Shown: positions 44,016-52,815 of the stretch, piece after piece
How the letters are laid out: every line of letters starts with the position of its first letter
How positions within the stretch are numbered: the stretch's first letter is position 1
Assembly: GCA_022446885.1 (NCBI GenBank)
Contig: JAKVBU010000014.1
Location: forward strand, 42,465-106,464
Length of the DNA: 64,000 nt
Direction of reading: 5' to 3'
Source of the DNA: Phycisphaerales bacterium
GTDB taxonomy: Bacteria; Planctomycetota; Phycisphaerae; Phycisphaerales; SM1A02
Translations under genes and position numbers: made by a program
Notes under the pieces: generated by a model
What the model was told of the DNA's origin: nothing
Database searches by the model: none
What the model saw: the letters and a program-made list of their open reading frames with translations, nothing else

Positions 44016-45850
44016 TCCACCGTCACCGACTTGGCAAGATTGCGAGGCTTGTCAACATCCTGGCCTCGCAACACCGCCGCGTGATAGGCGAGCAGTTGAA
44101 GAGGCACAATCGTCAACAGTGGTTGCAGTGGGGCAGGCACATCGGGCACCTCGAACACCGCTTCGCACAGACTCGCGGCCTCGGTGTCGCCCTCGGTGAT
44201 CACACCGATGACGTGTCCGCCACGGGATCGCACTTCCTCGATGTTTGAAAGCACCTTGCGGTACTGGCTGTTTCGGGTGGCGACCACCACCACCGGCATG
44301 CCGTCATCGATCAGCGCGATGGGGCCGTGCTTCATCTCGGCAGCGGGCATGCCCTCGGCGTGGATGTAGGAGATCTCTTTGAGCTTGAGCGCCCCTTCCA
44401 ATGCGACGGGGTAGTTGTAGCCGCGCCCCAAGAAGAGCCAGTTGTCGCGTGCGACGAACCGCTCGGCCACTACCTTGGCATGATCGCCCTCACTGCAGAC
44501 GCCCTCCAGCAGGCTCGGGATGCGATCCAACTCGCCCAATAACGATGCCGCCTGCTCTTCGCTCATCACCCGGCTTCTACCAAGGAAGCAGGAGAGCAAC
44601 ACGGCCGCCGTAACCTGCCCCAGGAACGCCTTGGTGGAAGCGACCCCAATCTCAGGGCCAACTCTCAGGTAGACGCCGGCATCGGTTGTACGGGCAATCG
44701 TCGATCCGACCACGTTCACCAGCCCCAACGCAAGCGCGCCCCGCTGTTGCGCTTCCTGCACGGCTGCCAGCGTGTCAGCGGTCTCACCTGACTGGCTCAC
44801 CGGGATGACTACCGTGCCGTCTTCGATGATCGGATTGCGATAGCGAAACTCGCTGGCAAACTCCGCAGTTGCCGGAATCTTCGCCAGATCCTCCACCAGA
44901 CGGGCGCCGATCATGCCTGCATGCAACGCTGTGCCCTGCCCCAGAAAGAGCACACGGCGAGCCCGTACGAGTGTGCGGGCATGATCACCCACGCCCCCAA
45001 GTACAACCTTGCCACTACGGGCGTCGAGCCGCCCTCGCAGACATCGCGCCACCGAGACCGGCTGCTCTTCGATCTCCTTGGCCATGTAGTGCTCGTGCTC
45101 ACCCAGTTCAATCTGCTCCAGCGTGAGATCGAGTTCCTGGAGTTTGGGCGTGACTGGTGCGTTGTCCAGGTCAGCTGTGACGAAACCCTCGGCGTTGATG
45201 CGGGCGACCACGTCGTTGTCGATGGCTGCAACTTGCTGGGCATGGGTCACGAGCGCCTGGGTGTCGGATGCGACGAGGTAGCCGTCGGTTCCGACACCGA
45301 TCATCAGTGGCGAGCCTCGGCGAGCGGCGACAAGCACGCCCGGCTCCCTGGCGCAGATAACGGCGATGGCGTATGCCCCTTCCACCTTTCGCAATGCCGC
45401 TCTGACCGCCGCCGCCAGATCGCCCTCGTAGAGTTCACTGATGAGGTGTACCAGCGCCTCAGTATCTGTCTCGGTAACGAAGGTGTGGCCCTGTTGCGTC
45501 AACCAAGTCTTGAGGGCCGCGTGATTCTCGATGATGCCGTTGTGTACGACTGCGATGCCGTGGCCTCGCGCTGTGTCATCACGATGCGGATGGGCGTTTG
45601 TCTCAGTCACGCCACCGTGCGTCGCCCAACGCGTGTGTGCGATGCCCAACGTGCCGTCGAATCGCTCGTCGCCATCGATCGATTGCTCGAGCACACGCAC
45701 GCGACCGATCTTGCGACCGATGTGCAGCGTGCCGCCTTCCAGCACGGCGATCCCGGCCGAGTCGTACCCGCGGTACTCCAGGCGTTTGAGCCCTTCCAGA
45801 AGAATGGAGCGGGCCCCGGCCCGACCGACGCACGCAACAATTCCGCACAT
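44012..45850 (-). CDS. glmS: Glutamine--fructose-6-phosphate aminotransferase
   Basis: A 612-residue enzyme. The ATG at 45850 places the catalytic Cys directly after Met (MCGIVACVGRAGARSILLEG), which is required because the N-terminal nucleophile must be exposed. The glutaminase domain has EYRGYDSAGIAV and THGGVTETNAHPH. The two SIS domains follow (VIPVSQSGETADTLAA and GRGYNYPVALEGALKLKEI). The C-terminus ends LAKSVTVE. It makes glucosamine-6-phosphate for peptidoglycan and lipopolysaccharide. The gene is coupled to folP downstream and is divergent from rarA. Confidence 0.97.
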   Translation of the reverse strand: MCGIVACVGRAGARSILLEGLKRLEYRGYDSAGIAVLEGGTLHIGRKIGRVRVLEQSIDGDERFDGTLGIAHTRWATHGGVTETNAHPHRDDTARGHGIAVVHNGIIENHAALKTWLTQQGHTFVTETDTEALVHLISELYEGDLAAAVRAALRKVEGAYAIAVICAREPGVLVAARRGSPLMIGVGTDGYLVASDTQALVTHAQQVAAIDNDVVARINAEGFVTADLDNAPVTPKLQELDLTLEQIELGEHEHYMAKEIEEQPVSVARCLRGRLDARSGKVVLGGVGDHARTLVRARRVLFLGQGTALHAGMIGARLVEDLAKIPATAEFASEFRYRNPIIEDGTVVIPVSQSGETADTLAAVQEAQQRGALALGLVNVVGSTIARTTDAGVYLRVGPEIGVASTKAFLGQVTAAVLLSCFLGRSRVMSEEQAASLLGELDRIPSLLEGVCSEGDHAKVVAERFVARDNWLFLGRGYNYPVALEGALKLKEISYIHAEGMPAAEMKHGPIALIDDGMPVVVVATRNSQYRKVLSNIEEVRSRGGHVIGVITEGDTEAASLCEAVFEVPDVPAPLQPLLTIVPLQLLAYHAAVLRGQDVDKPRNLAKSVTVE

Positions 45851-45899
45851 GTGCACATGGTATCCGGCCCGGCAGTCCAAGCCCGGCTAGGCTCATCAC

Positions 45900-47138
45900 A
45901 TGCCTGATCTATGGGCCGATCAACGAAACGCTCGAATCGATGCCGTCATGGGGCTGGCGGCCCGCATGCGGCCAACGCGCTTTGACGAGGTTGTGGGGCA
46001 GCAGGCCGTGGACGTGCTGCGTCGAATGGCTCGATCGGATCGCCTCGGCAGCGTGCTCCTGTGGGGGCCTCCGGGCACCGGCAAGACCACACTGGCACGA
46101 GTGCTCGCTGCCGAGACGTCGCGATCGCTGGCCGAGGAGAACGCCGCCACCGTGGGCGTCGCCCGAATTCGGGAGATCTTGGAGCAGTCTCGACGTGGCA
46201 TTGAATCGGGCGAGCCGCCCATGCTGCTCTTCCTCGACGAAATCCACCGATTCAACAAGGCCCAGCAGGACGTGCTCCTGCGTGATGTCGAGGCTGGTGT
46301 CGTGGATCTGATCGGTGCCACAACCGAGAACCCCTGGGCCAGTTGCACGAGCGCCCTGCTGTCACGGGCCATCGTGCTGGGGCTGGAGCCACTGGACTGC
46401 GAGGCTGTCACCACGTTGCTACATCGGGCATGCGAGAGAGACGCCATGCTGCGAGGGCTCACAATCGCTCCGGAGGCCATCATCTTGCTGGCCGATCAAG
46501 CCCAAGGCGATGGGCGACGAGCCCTCAACGCCCTTGAATTGGCTACCCGCTGGACCAGTGGCGACGTGATTGACACAGATGTGGCGGCCCGTGCGATGGG
46601 TCAGTCCGGCCTGACGTGGGATCGAGACGGGGCAGCCCACTACGACCATGCCAGCGCGTTGATCAAGTCGATCAGGTCATCACATGTCGATGCTGCTCTG
46701 CACTGGCTGGCCGTCATGCTCGAGGGAGGAGAAGACCCGATGTTCATCGCCCGGCGGCTGGCGATCGCGGCATCGGAAGACATCGGCTTGGCATCAAGCG
46801 AGTGCATCAGCGTGGCGGCCGCCACGCTGCAGATTGTCGAGCGCATCGGCCTTCCCGAGGCCCGCTACCCCTTGGCCCACTGCACGATCACGCTGACGAA
46901 CGCACCCAAGAGTGATGCTGTGACACGGGCAATCAATGCGGCTCAGGATGATGTGCGAACCAATGGGCCGGCCCCTGTGCCACTTTCGCTGCGGCCCTCG
47001 AGAGCGCCCGGCGGCCGCGCAATGGGGCACGGTGAGGGCTATGTGCATGCCCATGTAGATGCCGATGCTGCCTGGGCCATGTGCGATCTGGGCGACGCCC
47101 GCCGCTACTTCACTTCAGATGGCCATCACGATGTCTGA
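45900..47138 (+). CDS. rarA: Replication-associated recombination protein A (RarA/MgsA)
   Basis: A 412-residue AAA+ ATPase of the clamp-loader group. The N-terminal RMRPTRFDEVVGQQ and Walker A GPPGTGKTTLARVLA are typical, followed by Walker B LFLDEIHRFNKAQQD, sensor GATTENPWASCTSALLSRA, and the RarA C-terminal domain (SAFIKSIRSS-like ALIKSIRSSHVDAALHWL, ARRLAIAASEDIGLA). It acts at stalled replication forks. The cyclo-ligase gene overlaps its 3' end by 8 bases. Confidence 0.95.
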   Translation: MPDLWADQRNARIDAVMGLAARMRPTRFDEVVGQQAVDVLRRMARSDRLGSVLLWGPPGTGKTTLARVLAAETSRSLAEENAATVGVARIREILEQSRRGIESGEPPMLLFLDEIHRFNKAQQDVLLRDVEAGVVDLIGATTENPWASCTSALLSRAIVLGLEPLDCEAVTTLLHRACERDAMLRGLTIAPEAIILLADQAQGDGRRALNALELATRWTSGDVIDTDVAARAMGQSGLTWDRDGAAHYDHASALIKSIRSSHVDAALHWLAVMLEGGEDPMFIARRLAIAASEDIGLASSECISVAAATLQIVERIGLPEARYPLAHCTITLTNAPKSDAVTRAINAAQDDVRTNGPAPVPLSLRPSRAPGGRAMGHGEGYVHAHVDADAAWAMCDLGDARRYFTSDGHHDV

Positions 47139-47709
47139 GGAGACGCCCAAGGCATGTTTACGCTCGCAGGTGCGGTCTGCGATTGCCTCCCTCACGCCTG
47201 CTGCCTTGCAGAGGGCCTCTGAGGCCTGTTGCCAGCATGTGCAGTCAGTGCTCCAGGGGCGAGAGGGGCTGCTCATGGGCTACCTGCCGCTGCCAGGCGA
47301 GCTTGACCCACTTGCCGCCATGGGCTGGTGGCTCGACTGCAGGCAGCCACTGGCCGTGCCCTGCGTGGACTGGGCATCGAGCACCATGTGTGCAGGCCGC
47401 CTGGCATCGCTGGACGACTCGCTGCTTGTGAACGGGCCTCACGGCACACGCGAGCCTGCGTTGGTCGAACCCGTGGCTGCCTCCGCGATTGATGTCGTAT
47501 TGGTGCCGGGCCTGGCATTCGATTCGCGGGGAAACCGGATGGGGCGTGGCGGTGGGTTCTACGATCGCTTTTTGGCAACGCTTGGACCTCAGGTCCAGCT
47601 GCTGGGCCTATGCGTTGGCGAGCAACTGGTGGATGAGATCCCAACTGAACCCCATGATCGGCCCGTCGATCTGGTGATCCACCCAGCGGGCGTGATTGAT
47701 GCCCGCTAG
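47131..47709 (+). CDS. 5-formyltetrahydrofolate cyclo-ligase family protein
   Basis: A 192-residue protein from the ATG at 47131, starting MSEETPKACLRSQVRS. The conserved motifs are MGYLPLPGELD, AVPCVD, VVLVPGLAFDSRGNRMGRGGGFYDRFL, with the substrate/ATP-binding G-x-G-G-G-F-Y-D, and GLCVGEQLVDEIPTEPHD. It converts 5-formyl-THF to 5,10-methenyl-THF with ATP. Its first codons lie inside the rarA 3' end (8-base overlap), so the two are coupled. Confidence 0.93.
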   Translation: MSEETPKACLRSQVRSAIASLTPAALQRASEACCQHVQSVLQGREGLLMGYLPLPGELDPLAAMGWWLDCRQPLAVPCVDWASSTMCAGRLASLDDSLLVNGPHGTREPALVEPVAASAIDVVLVPGLAFDSRGNRMGRGGGFYDRFLATLGPQVQLLGLCVGEQLVDEIPTEPHDRPVDLVIHPAGVIDAR

Positions 47710-47742
47710 ACTCGCCCGTCGCTCTGTGGGAGGTCTCGAACC

Positions 47743-48987
47743 ATGGCATTGCCCAGCCAGAAAGCTCGACCGCTGAAGATTCGCGGTGGCGTCGGTGGAC
47801 GCCGGCGACGACGACGTAGCGGTGGGTTCATCTTCGCGGTCATCCTCGTAGGTGGAGCCGCAGGGGCCACCTGGTGGCTCTGGCCCGAAGGCGAGGGTCC
47901 AGGAACCGATCCTGCTGCTGCCGATTCACCAACGCCGCATAGTGGCGACGCGGCCTCAACCCCGCATGTGGAATTGGCAGGTCGAGGTGATGCCGCCCAT
48001 GCAAGCGATGCTGACCCCCTCTCCCCATCATTGAATACCCCACCTGATGGTGTTGTGGTGATTGATGCGTCGCCGGCGCCAGGGCAGCCCTCCGATCATC
48101 GCGCTTCCGACACGGCAGAGGCATCTGGGGCGACCGCGTCATCGGGGCAAACTTCCGGACAGACATCCGGCCAAGCATCGGGTCAGCCCTCCGGAACGGG
48201 GGCTGCTGAGCCTCCGCAGCCCTCCGCCCTCGATGAGGCTGCGGCCCTGGTACGAGCCAACAAGCCGGTCGAAGCCCGGGCCCTGCTCAGTGAGTCGCTT
48301 CGGCGTGATGAACTGTCGCCATCGGACGCCGAGCATGTGCGAGCGACGCTGGCAGCGATCAACGAGGGGCTTGTCTTTTCACGCGAGTTGGCAACTGGCG
48401 ATCCCCACGTCGCCCTGTACACGATCGAACCGGGAGATTCGCTCTCGCGAATCGTCAATGATCAGAACCTGCCCGTGAACTGGCGCTTTCTGCAGCGGCT
48501 CAACGGGATCAAGTCGCCCGGCCACATTGGCGTGGGCCAGCGGCTCAAGACGATCATCACACCCTTCCACGCCTCCGTGTCCAAAGCCGATCATCGGCTC
48601 GACCTGTGGCTGGGTGAGGGTGATGACGCGGTGTATGTGCGGTCATTCCCGGTGGGGCTAGGTGAGTTCGACTCGACACCTCTGGGTGCGTTCCGCGTGA
48701 CGCGTGGTGGCAAACTGGTCAACCCGTCGTGGCGCAATCCCCGTACAGGTCAGCAGTTCAACGCAGACGATCCGGAGAACCCCATCGGCGAATACTGGAT
48801 TGCGCTCGAGGGCATCGAGCCGCACAATCTGGAGGAGCGAGGCTTTGGGGTGCATGGCACGATCGACCCGGATTCGATTGGCAAGAACGAGTCCATGGGT
48901 TGCGTGCGGTTGGGAGATGACGACATCGCCCTGCTCTTTGAACTGCTGGCTTCGGGCCGCAGTACGGTGACGGTCGTCGAGCACTGA
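47743..48987 (+). CDS. LysM/L,D-transpeptidase (YkuD) protein
   Basis: A 414-residue protein. An Arg-rich N-terminus (GGRRRRRRSGG) precedes a transmembrane anchor (FIFAVILVGGAAGATWWLW). A Gln/Ser/Gly-rich linker (SSGQTSGQTSGQASGQPSG) extends into the periplasm. A LysM-like domain (YTIEPGDSLSRIVNDQNLP ... GVGQRLK) lies at about 225-270. The C-terminal YkuD domain ends FGVHGTIDP and NESMGCVRLGDDD, with the catalytic His and Cys. It probably cross-links or remodels peptidoglycan or anchors envelope proteins. It sits in its own transcription unit. Confidence 0.93.
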   Translation: MALPSQKARPLKIRGGVGGRRRRRRSGGFIFAVILVGGAAGATWWLWPEGEGPGTDPAAADSPTPHSGDAASTPHVELAGRGDAAHASDADPLSPSLNTPPDGVVVIDASPAPGQPSDHRASDTAEASGATASSGQTSGQTSGQASGQPSGTGAAEPPQPSALDEAAALVRANKPVEARALLSESLRRDELSPSDAEHVRATLAAINEGLVFSRELATGDPHVALYTIEPGDSLSRIVNDQNLPVNWRFLQRLNGIKSPGHIGVGQRLKTIITPFHASVSKADHRLDLWLGEGDDAVYVRSFPVGLGEFDSTPLGAFRVTRGGKLVNPSWRNPRTGQQFNADDPENPIGEYWIALEGIEPHNLEERGFGVHGTIDPDSIGKNESMGCVRLGDDDIALLFELLASGRSTVTVVEH

Positions 48988-49210
48988 TCGCAGCCCAGGC
49001 GGCGTTCGCGCCCCAGAAACCGCCCCGCAGGGCGCCATCGAACGACCGTTGCTCTGGGCCAAGCCCAAGTTGGCAGTGCCCTCAAGCCTGCAGCGGTATG
49101 CCCTGTCAGTGGGGGCACGCCACTCACCAGCGGCTCACGAAGCGCTCGCAGAAGCGTCGCGGTGTTGGCCCGCGAAGTGCACAGGCTCGAGTTCCCAGCC
49201 AATCAATCCA

Positions 49211-49245
49211 AAAAGAACAGCCCCCCTCCCGAGGGAGGGGGGCTG
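49211..49245 (-). terminator. Factor-independent terminator of the porin gene
   Basis: On the minus strand, a perfect 13-bp stem CAGCCCCCCTCCC / GGGAGGGGGGCTG with a 2-base apex (49218-49245) followed by TTCTTTTTGG. It lies 36 bases after the porin stop. The 230 bases between 48988 and 49217 show no gene. Confidence 0.9.
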
Positions 49246-49280
49246 GGATGGATCAAGAGATCCGGAACCTTGCAATCAGA

Positions 49281-50741
49281 TCAGAAGGCGACCTGAAGCT
49301 GGGTTCGCAGCAGCCACTGGCTGCCGGTGGTGGTGGCACCTTGGCTTGCCCACCAACCAGTGTAGCCGTAGCCAGCGGTGTTGCCCGTAGTTGCAGCCGT
49401 TGTGCCATCGGAGAAGCACCAGTTCCAATCGACGCTGAGCTTGACGTTGCCACCCATGTGGTGGTTCAGACCGAGGCTCAGAATGTTGGCACGAGAACTG
49501 ATGTTGTCATTAGCAGCGGTACCGGCACCGGTACCGGGATACAGCCACTGCCACTGGGCATAGGCCTGATCGGTATCGTTGAGCCAGTAACCACCAAGCA
49601 CCTGGAAGCCGAACGAGTTCTCGTTGTTGGTGGCGGCAGCGTTACGGTTCTGACCGTAGGTACCCGATGCCGAGAGGCTCCAGCCGTCGTTGTGAATGGA
49701 CACGTCGGCGGTGATGAGCCAGTTGTTCTCGACCTCATTGTTGGCTGCGCCGCCACGCTGAGAGTTCTTCACATAAGCCGCACCGAAGCCGCCCATGACG
49801 CCCATGGCCTCGCCTCGCTTGGAGCCGATGTGGTCAAACTGCGACCAATCACCTTGGAAGAGCATCTCGGCGCGACCCGACACTGCCCAACCGTGGTTGT
49901 TGTTGGTGTACGAAGCAGTTGCTGCACCCGCATCGTTGGCGTTGTCACCAGCGCCAGCACCGTTGGAGAACATGACGTTCCCGCGCAGGTTGTTGTTGTC
50001 GTAGGTGAGCTTCACACCATTGGTGATGTTGGAGGTCATCCAGTAGTAGGTGGTGCCTGCACGCTCGATCGTCATCTGATCTTCGGCGTTGACCATGAAT
50101 GACCGCTGGACGTCAAACTTCTGACGACCCATCTGGAGCTTCATGTTGTCGTTCAGGCTGAAGCCACCGTAGGCCCATTCGAGTGGGCTGTCGGAGATAC
50201 CCGAGCCGTTGCGGCCCTGAACGCCACTTGCGGTGCCCGAGTTATAGGGCGACCAGTTGAGGCGGGCGTTGTAGAAAATGTCGCCGGCGAGAGTACCGGA
50301 GAAGTTCAGCGCTGCCCGAGTGGTCTCAAACCCGAACACGGTGGTGTAGTTCACACCGCCGGTGTCGTTCTCACCAGCACCCTGGTGCGTGCCGTTAGCA
50401 CTGTGGCGGCCGGAGCCGACGTTGAAACGCTCTTGGAAGAGGCCGTTGATCTTCATCGACCACTTGCCATCGGCGCTCTGCATGTAGAAGCCATCGTTGT
50501 AGCCGCTGGTCGCACCATCGCCCTGAAGGCTGGCACGAGTATCGGCATCAGACAGCACGTCTTGGACCAGACCACGAATCTGCTCCGAGCGCTGCTCGGT
50601 CATCCAGTCTGCATCCTGCTGTGCGGAAAGCTCGGCAATACGTGCTTCCGCTGCTTCGAGGCGTGCCTGCAGGTCAGGAGTGACCTCCGTGCCGCCCATC
50701 GTGGCGCTCATGATGGCGCCCATGGTGATCGAAATAGTCAT
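49281..50741 (-). CDS. Outer-membrane porin with N-terminal coiled coil
   Basis: A 486-residue protein. After a short N-terminus, residues of about 22-60 form a heptad-like coiled coil (LQARLEAAEARIAELSAQQD), as in porins that trimerise or bind the cell wall. The rest alternates hydrophobic and polar residues with many Asn, Gly and aromatic residues (SGYNDGFYMQSADGKWSMKI), typical of a 16- to 18-strand beta barrel. It ends in LLRTQLQVAF with the C-terminal Phe of outer-membrane proteins. It resembles OprP/OprO-type and related porins. AGGAG lies upstream of the ATG. It has a structured leader and a strong terminator, consistent with high expression. Confidence 0.85.
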   Translation of the reverse strand: MTISITMGAIMSATMGGTEVTPDLQARLEAAEARIAELSAQQDADWMTEQRSEQIRGLVQDVLSDADTRASLQGDGATSGYNDGFYMQSADGKWSMKINGLFQERFNVGSGRHSANGTHQGAGENDTGGVNYTTVFGFETTRAALNFSGTLAGDIFYNARLNWSPYNSGTASGVQGRNGSGISDSPLEWAYGGFSLNDNMKLQMGRQKFDVQRSFMVNAEDQMTIERAGTTYYWMTSNITNGVKLTYDNNNLRGNVMFSNGAGAGDNANDAGAATASYTNNNHGWAVSGRAEMLFQGDWSQFDHIGSKRGEAMGVMGGFGAAYVKNSQRGGAANNEVENNWLITADVSIHNDGWSLSASGTYGQNRNAAATNNENSFGFQVLGGYWLNDTDQAYAQWQWLYPGTGAGTAANDNISSRANILSLGLNHHMGGNVKLSVDWNWCFSDGTTAATTGNTAGYGYTGWWASQGATTTGSQWLLRTQLQVAF

Positions 50742-50763
50742 CGATCGACTCTCCTACGCTCGT

Positions 50764-50808
50764 GGGTGTAAGCAGCCGGCTCCTTGGTGAACGAGCCACT
50801 TCACACCC
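50764..50808 (-). promoter_or_regulatory. Structured 5' leader of the porin gene
   Basis: On the minus strand, GGGTGT (50808 side) pairs with ACACCC (50764 side) and encloses GGCTC/GAGCC around a 10-base loop, just before the AGGAG and ATG of the porin gene. A second stem GCGGAGG/CCTCCGC lies further upstream. I do not recognise the fold as a known riboswitch. Confidence 0.35.
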
Positions 50809-51516
50809 GGGACCAAGTCGGGCCCGCGACGTCCGCGCGGTGCGCCGCGGAGGACCGACCTCCGCCTATCGGCCAACCGTGGCCGTAGAGTTGAAGGCGA
50901 GAAGATAGCGATTTGCCCCTTCTTCGCTAGGGGGATTGCGCCCGAGTCTGCATATTTCGACCACTTTAGCCATGTTCATGGCCTTAAAGCGTTGTCCTTG
51001 CTGCAGTTACGCCATGTCCGGCACTGTACTTTTCCCCCTGCCCCCGCCTCAGAGGCTGCAAATGCACACGGGGCCAAAATCTCAATCAGAACCGCCGCAT
51101 ATGCCAAACCCAGGCCCCAAACCCAAGAATGGCCTTGCGACGTACTGAGGGGGGCATACCCCCTTCTGGGGCCGCTCCGAAGGCTGTTTGCCGCCTCCAC
51201 CGCCACCAATTCCCGCGAATTCTCCACCCTGTCCGATAACCCGCCCAAGCGAGACCAAGCATGGAACGCAGCAGTGACATGTGGGCAGGCTACCCGATTG
51301 GATGGCCGCCTGAGCCAACGCAGATCGCATGAGCCGATGCCCCCGATTGCCCTACCCCCCGATTGACCTGCCGGCCTGACCTCGACCCCTGGCATAGCGG
51401 CCGCATCCAGCCCCCGGGCAGGATGACTTGCTTACCGCTTGAGGGTCATCCCCCTTGGGCTCCTCAGGCCTGCCCGACTGAGGCCCTGCCCTGGCAGCCC
51501 GACCTGACAGCTTGCC
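50809..51516. other. Non-coding stretch upstream of the porin gene and downstream of nuoH
   Basis: About 700 bases with no protein that I can support. Short frames exist on both strands but have no family motif or ribosome-binding site. The part near 50930-51000 is more AT-rich than its surroundings and is the likely porin promoter region. A hairpin AGGGGG-gcata-CCCCCT lies near 51150. No tmRNA, RNase P or SRP signature was seen. Confidence 0.5.
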
Positions 51517-52689
51517 CTACTTGGCCGGGCTGAAGCGACTGCCCACCATGGGAATCCGCTTGTTGGGGTCGCTGGTACGGGGCAGAATCGGCAGCACAAG
51601 CCAGATGAGGGCCAGACAGCCCAAGGAGCCAGCCCACAACCATGAGGTCCAACCGAAGTAGACGAAGAAGCTCGTCATGAGCAGCAGCAGCAGGGCCAGC
51701 GGAATCAGGCCTTCCCATGCCAGTTTCATGAGCTGGTCGAATCGGAAGCGAGGCAGCGTCCAGCGGACCATCATCGTGAGCACGATCAGCAGGAAGACCT
51801 TGGCCAGCACGATGCTGAACTGGATCAGAATCATCCACCAAGGGCCGCCCGCGGGCAGATCCCAGCCCCAGAAGGGGTTGAGCGACCAGCCGCCCATGAA
51901 CAAGGTGGCAAAGAAGGCGCTGCCCACGATCACGTGGACATACTCGCCCAGGAAGAACAGGGCCCACTTCATCGAGGAGTACTCGGTGTGCCAGCCGCCA
52001 ATGAGTTCCTGCTCGGCCTCTGCCAGATCAAACGGCGCCCGATTGGCCTCCGCCAGCAAGCAGATATAGAAGAGGATGGCCGTGAGCGGTTGCTGCACCA
52101 GGAACCACTGCCCTTCCAACTGCTGCTGCACGATGGCCTGCGGCATGAGCGTGCCCGCCGCCAAAATCACGCACAGCAGCGCCAGGCCCATGGGAATCTC
52201 GTAGGAGATCATCTGGGCCGAGGCCCGCAGGCCGCCCAGGAAGGAGTACTTGTTGTTCGATGCCCAGCCGCCCAGCCCCACGCCATAGACGCCCAGCGAG
52301 GCCACGGCAACCAGATACACGATGCCGACATTCAGGTCGGCCCCCATCACCTGCACGGTGCCCCAGGACCCCATATCCAGCGTGCCCGCCCAAGGAATGA
52401 TCAGGAAGCCGATCAAGGCCGGAAGCACCGTCAGCGCCGGTGCCAGCGTGAACAGCACCTTGTCTACCCCCTTGGGGGTGAAGTCTTCCTTCATGAAGAG
52501 TTTGAGACCGTCGGCGATGGGCTGCAACAAGCCCTTGGGGCCAACGCGGTTTGGGCCCACGCGATCCTGCACCCAGGCGCAGATCTTTCGCTCAAGCAGG
52601 ATGAGATAGGCCGCCGCACCCAAACACAGGTGCAGCACAACCAGAATCACCACGACGGAGGCAATGAATTGAGGCAGCCAAGGGGGCAT
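51517..52689 (-). CDS. nuoH: NADH-quinone oxidoreductase subunit H
   Basis: A 390-residue inner-membrane protein with eight or more helices, from the ATG at 52689. A TTG 14 codons upstream is an alternative. Signatures include ERKICAWVQDRVGPNRVGPKGLLQPIADGLKL, given here in parts as ERKICAWVQDRVGPNRVGP, GLLQPIADGLKLFMKED, and the quinone-site loop ANRAPFDLAEAEQELIGGWH with EYSSMKWALFFLGEY. NuoH joins the membrane arm of complex I to the peripheral arm. The other nuo genes are not in the window, so the gene is isolated here. Confidence 0.96.
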   Translation of the reverse strand: MPPWLPQFIASVVVILVVLHLCLGAAAYLILLERKICAWVQDRVGPNRVGPKGLLQPIADGLKLFMKEDFTPKGVDKVLFTLAPALTVLPALIGFLIIPWAGTLDMGSWGTVQVMGADLNVGIVYLVAVASLGVYGVGLGGWASNNKYSFLGGLRASAQMISYEIPMGLALLCVILAAGTLMPQAIVQQQLEGQWFLVQQPLTAILFYICLLAEANRAPFDLAEAEQELIGGWHTEYSSMKWALFFLGEYVHVIVGSAFFATLFMGGWSLNPFWGWDLPAGGPWWMILIQFSIVLAKVFLLIVLTMMVRWTLPRFRFDQLMKLAWEGLIPLALLLLLMTSFFVYFGWTSWLWAGSLGCLALIWLVLPILPRTSDPNKRIPMVGSRFSPAK

Positions 52690-52815
52690 GAAGGTGGGCA
52701 CGATACTCGAAAGTCGAGGGCCGAAAGCCAAATGGTGCGGGCTCCAGGGTCAGACTTGCTGGGCCATCTGCTTGGGCCGCCCATCCCCGCCACGTGACCT
52801 GTTGAACCTGCTGGG

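Noticed and set aside
48112..48200. A repeated Ser-Gly-Gln stretch in the L,D-transpeptidase gene, considered as a DNA repeat array
   Set aside because: It is a short in-frame low-complexity linker of about 20 codons, not a CRISPR or tandem repeat locus.
50976..51395. A 139-codon minus frame in the non-coding stretch near the porin
   Set aside because: It has no recognisable domain or ribosome-binding site, and its composition is erratic.
52690..52731. TTG start giving a longer nuoH
   Set aside because: The added 14 residues are not part of the family N-terminus; the ATG at 52689 is directly before the first transmembrane helix.
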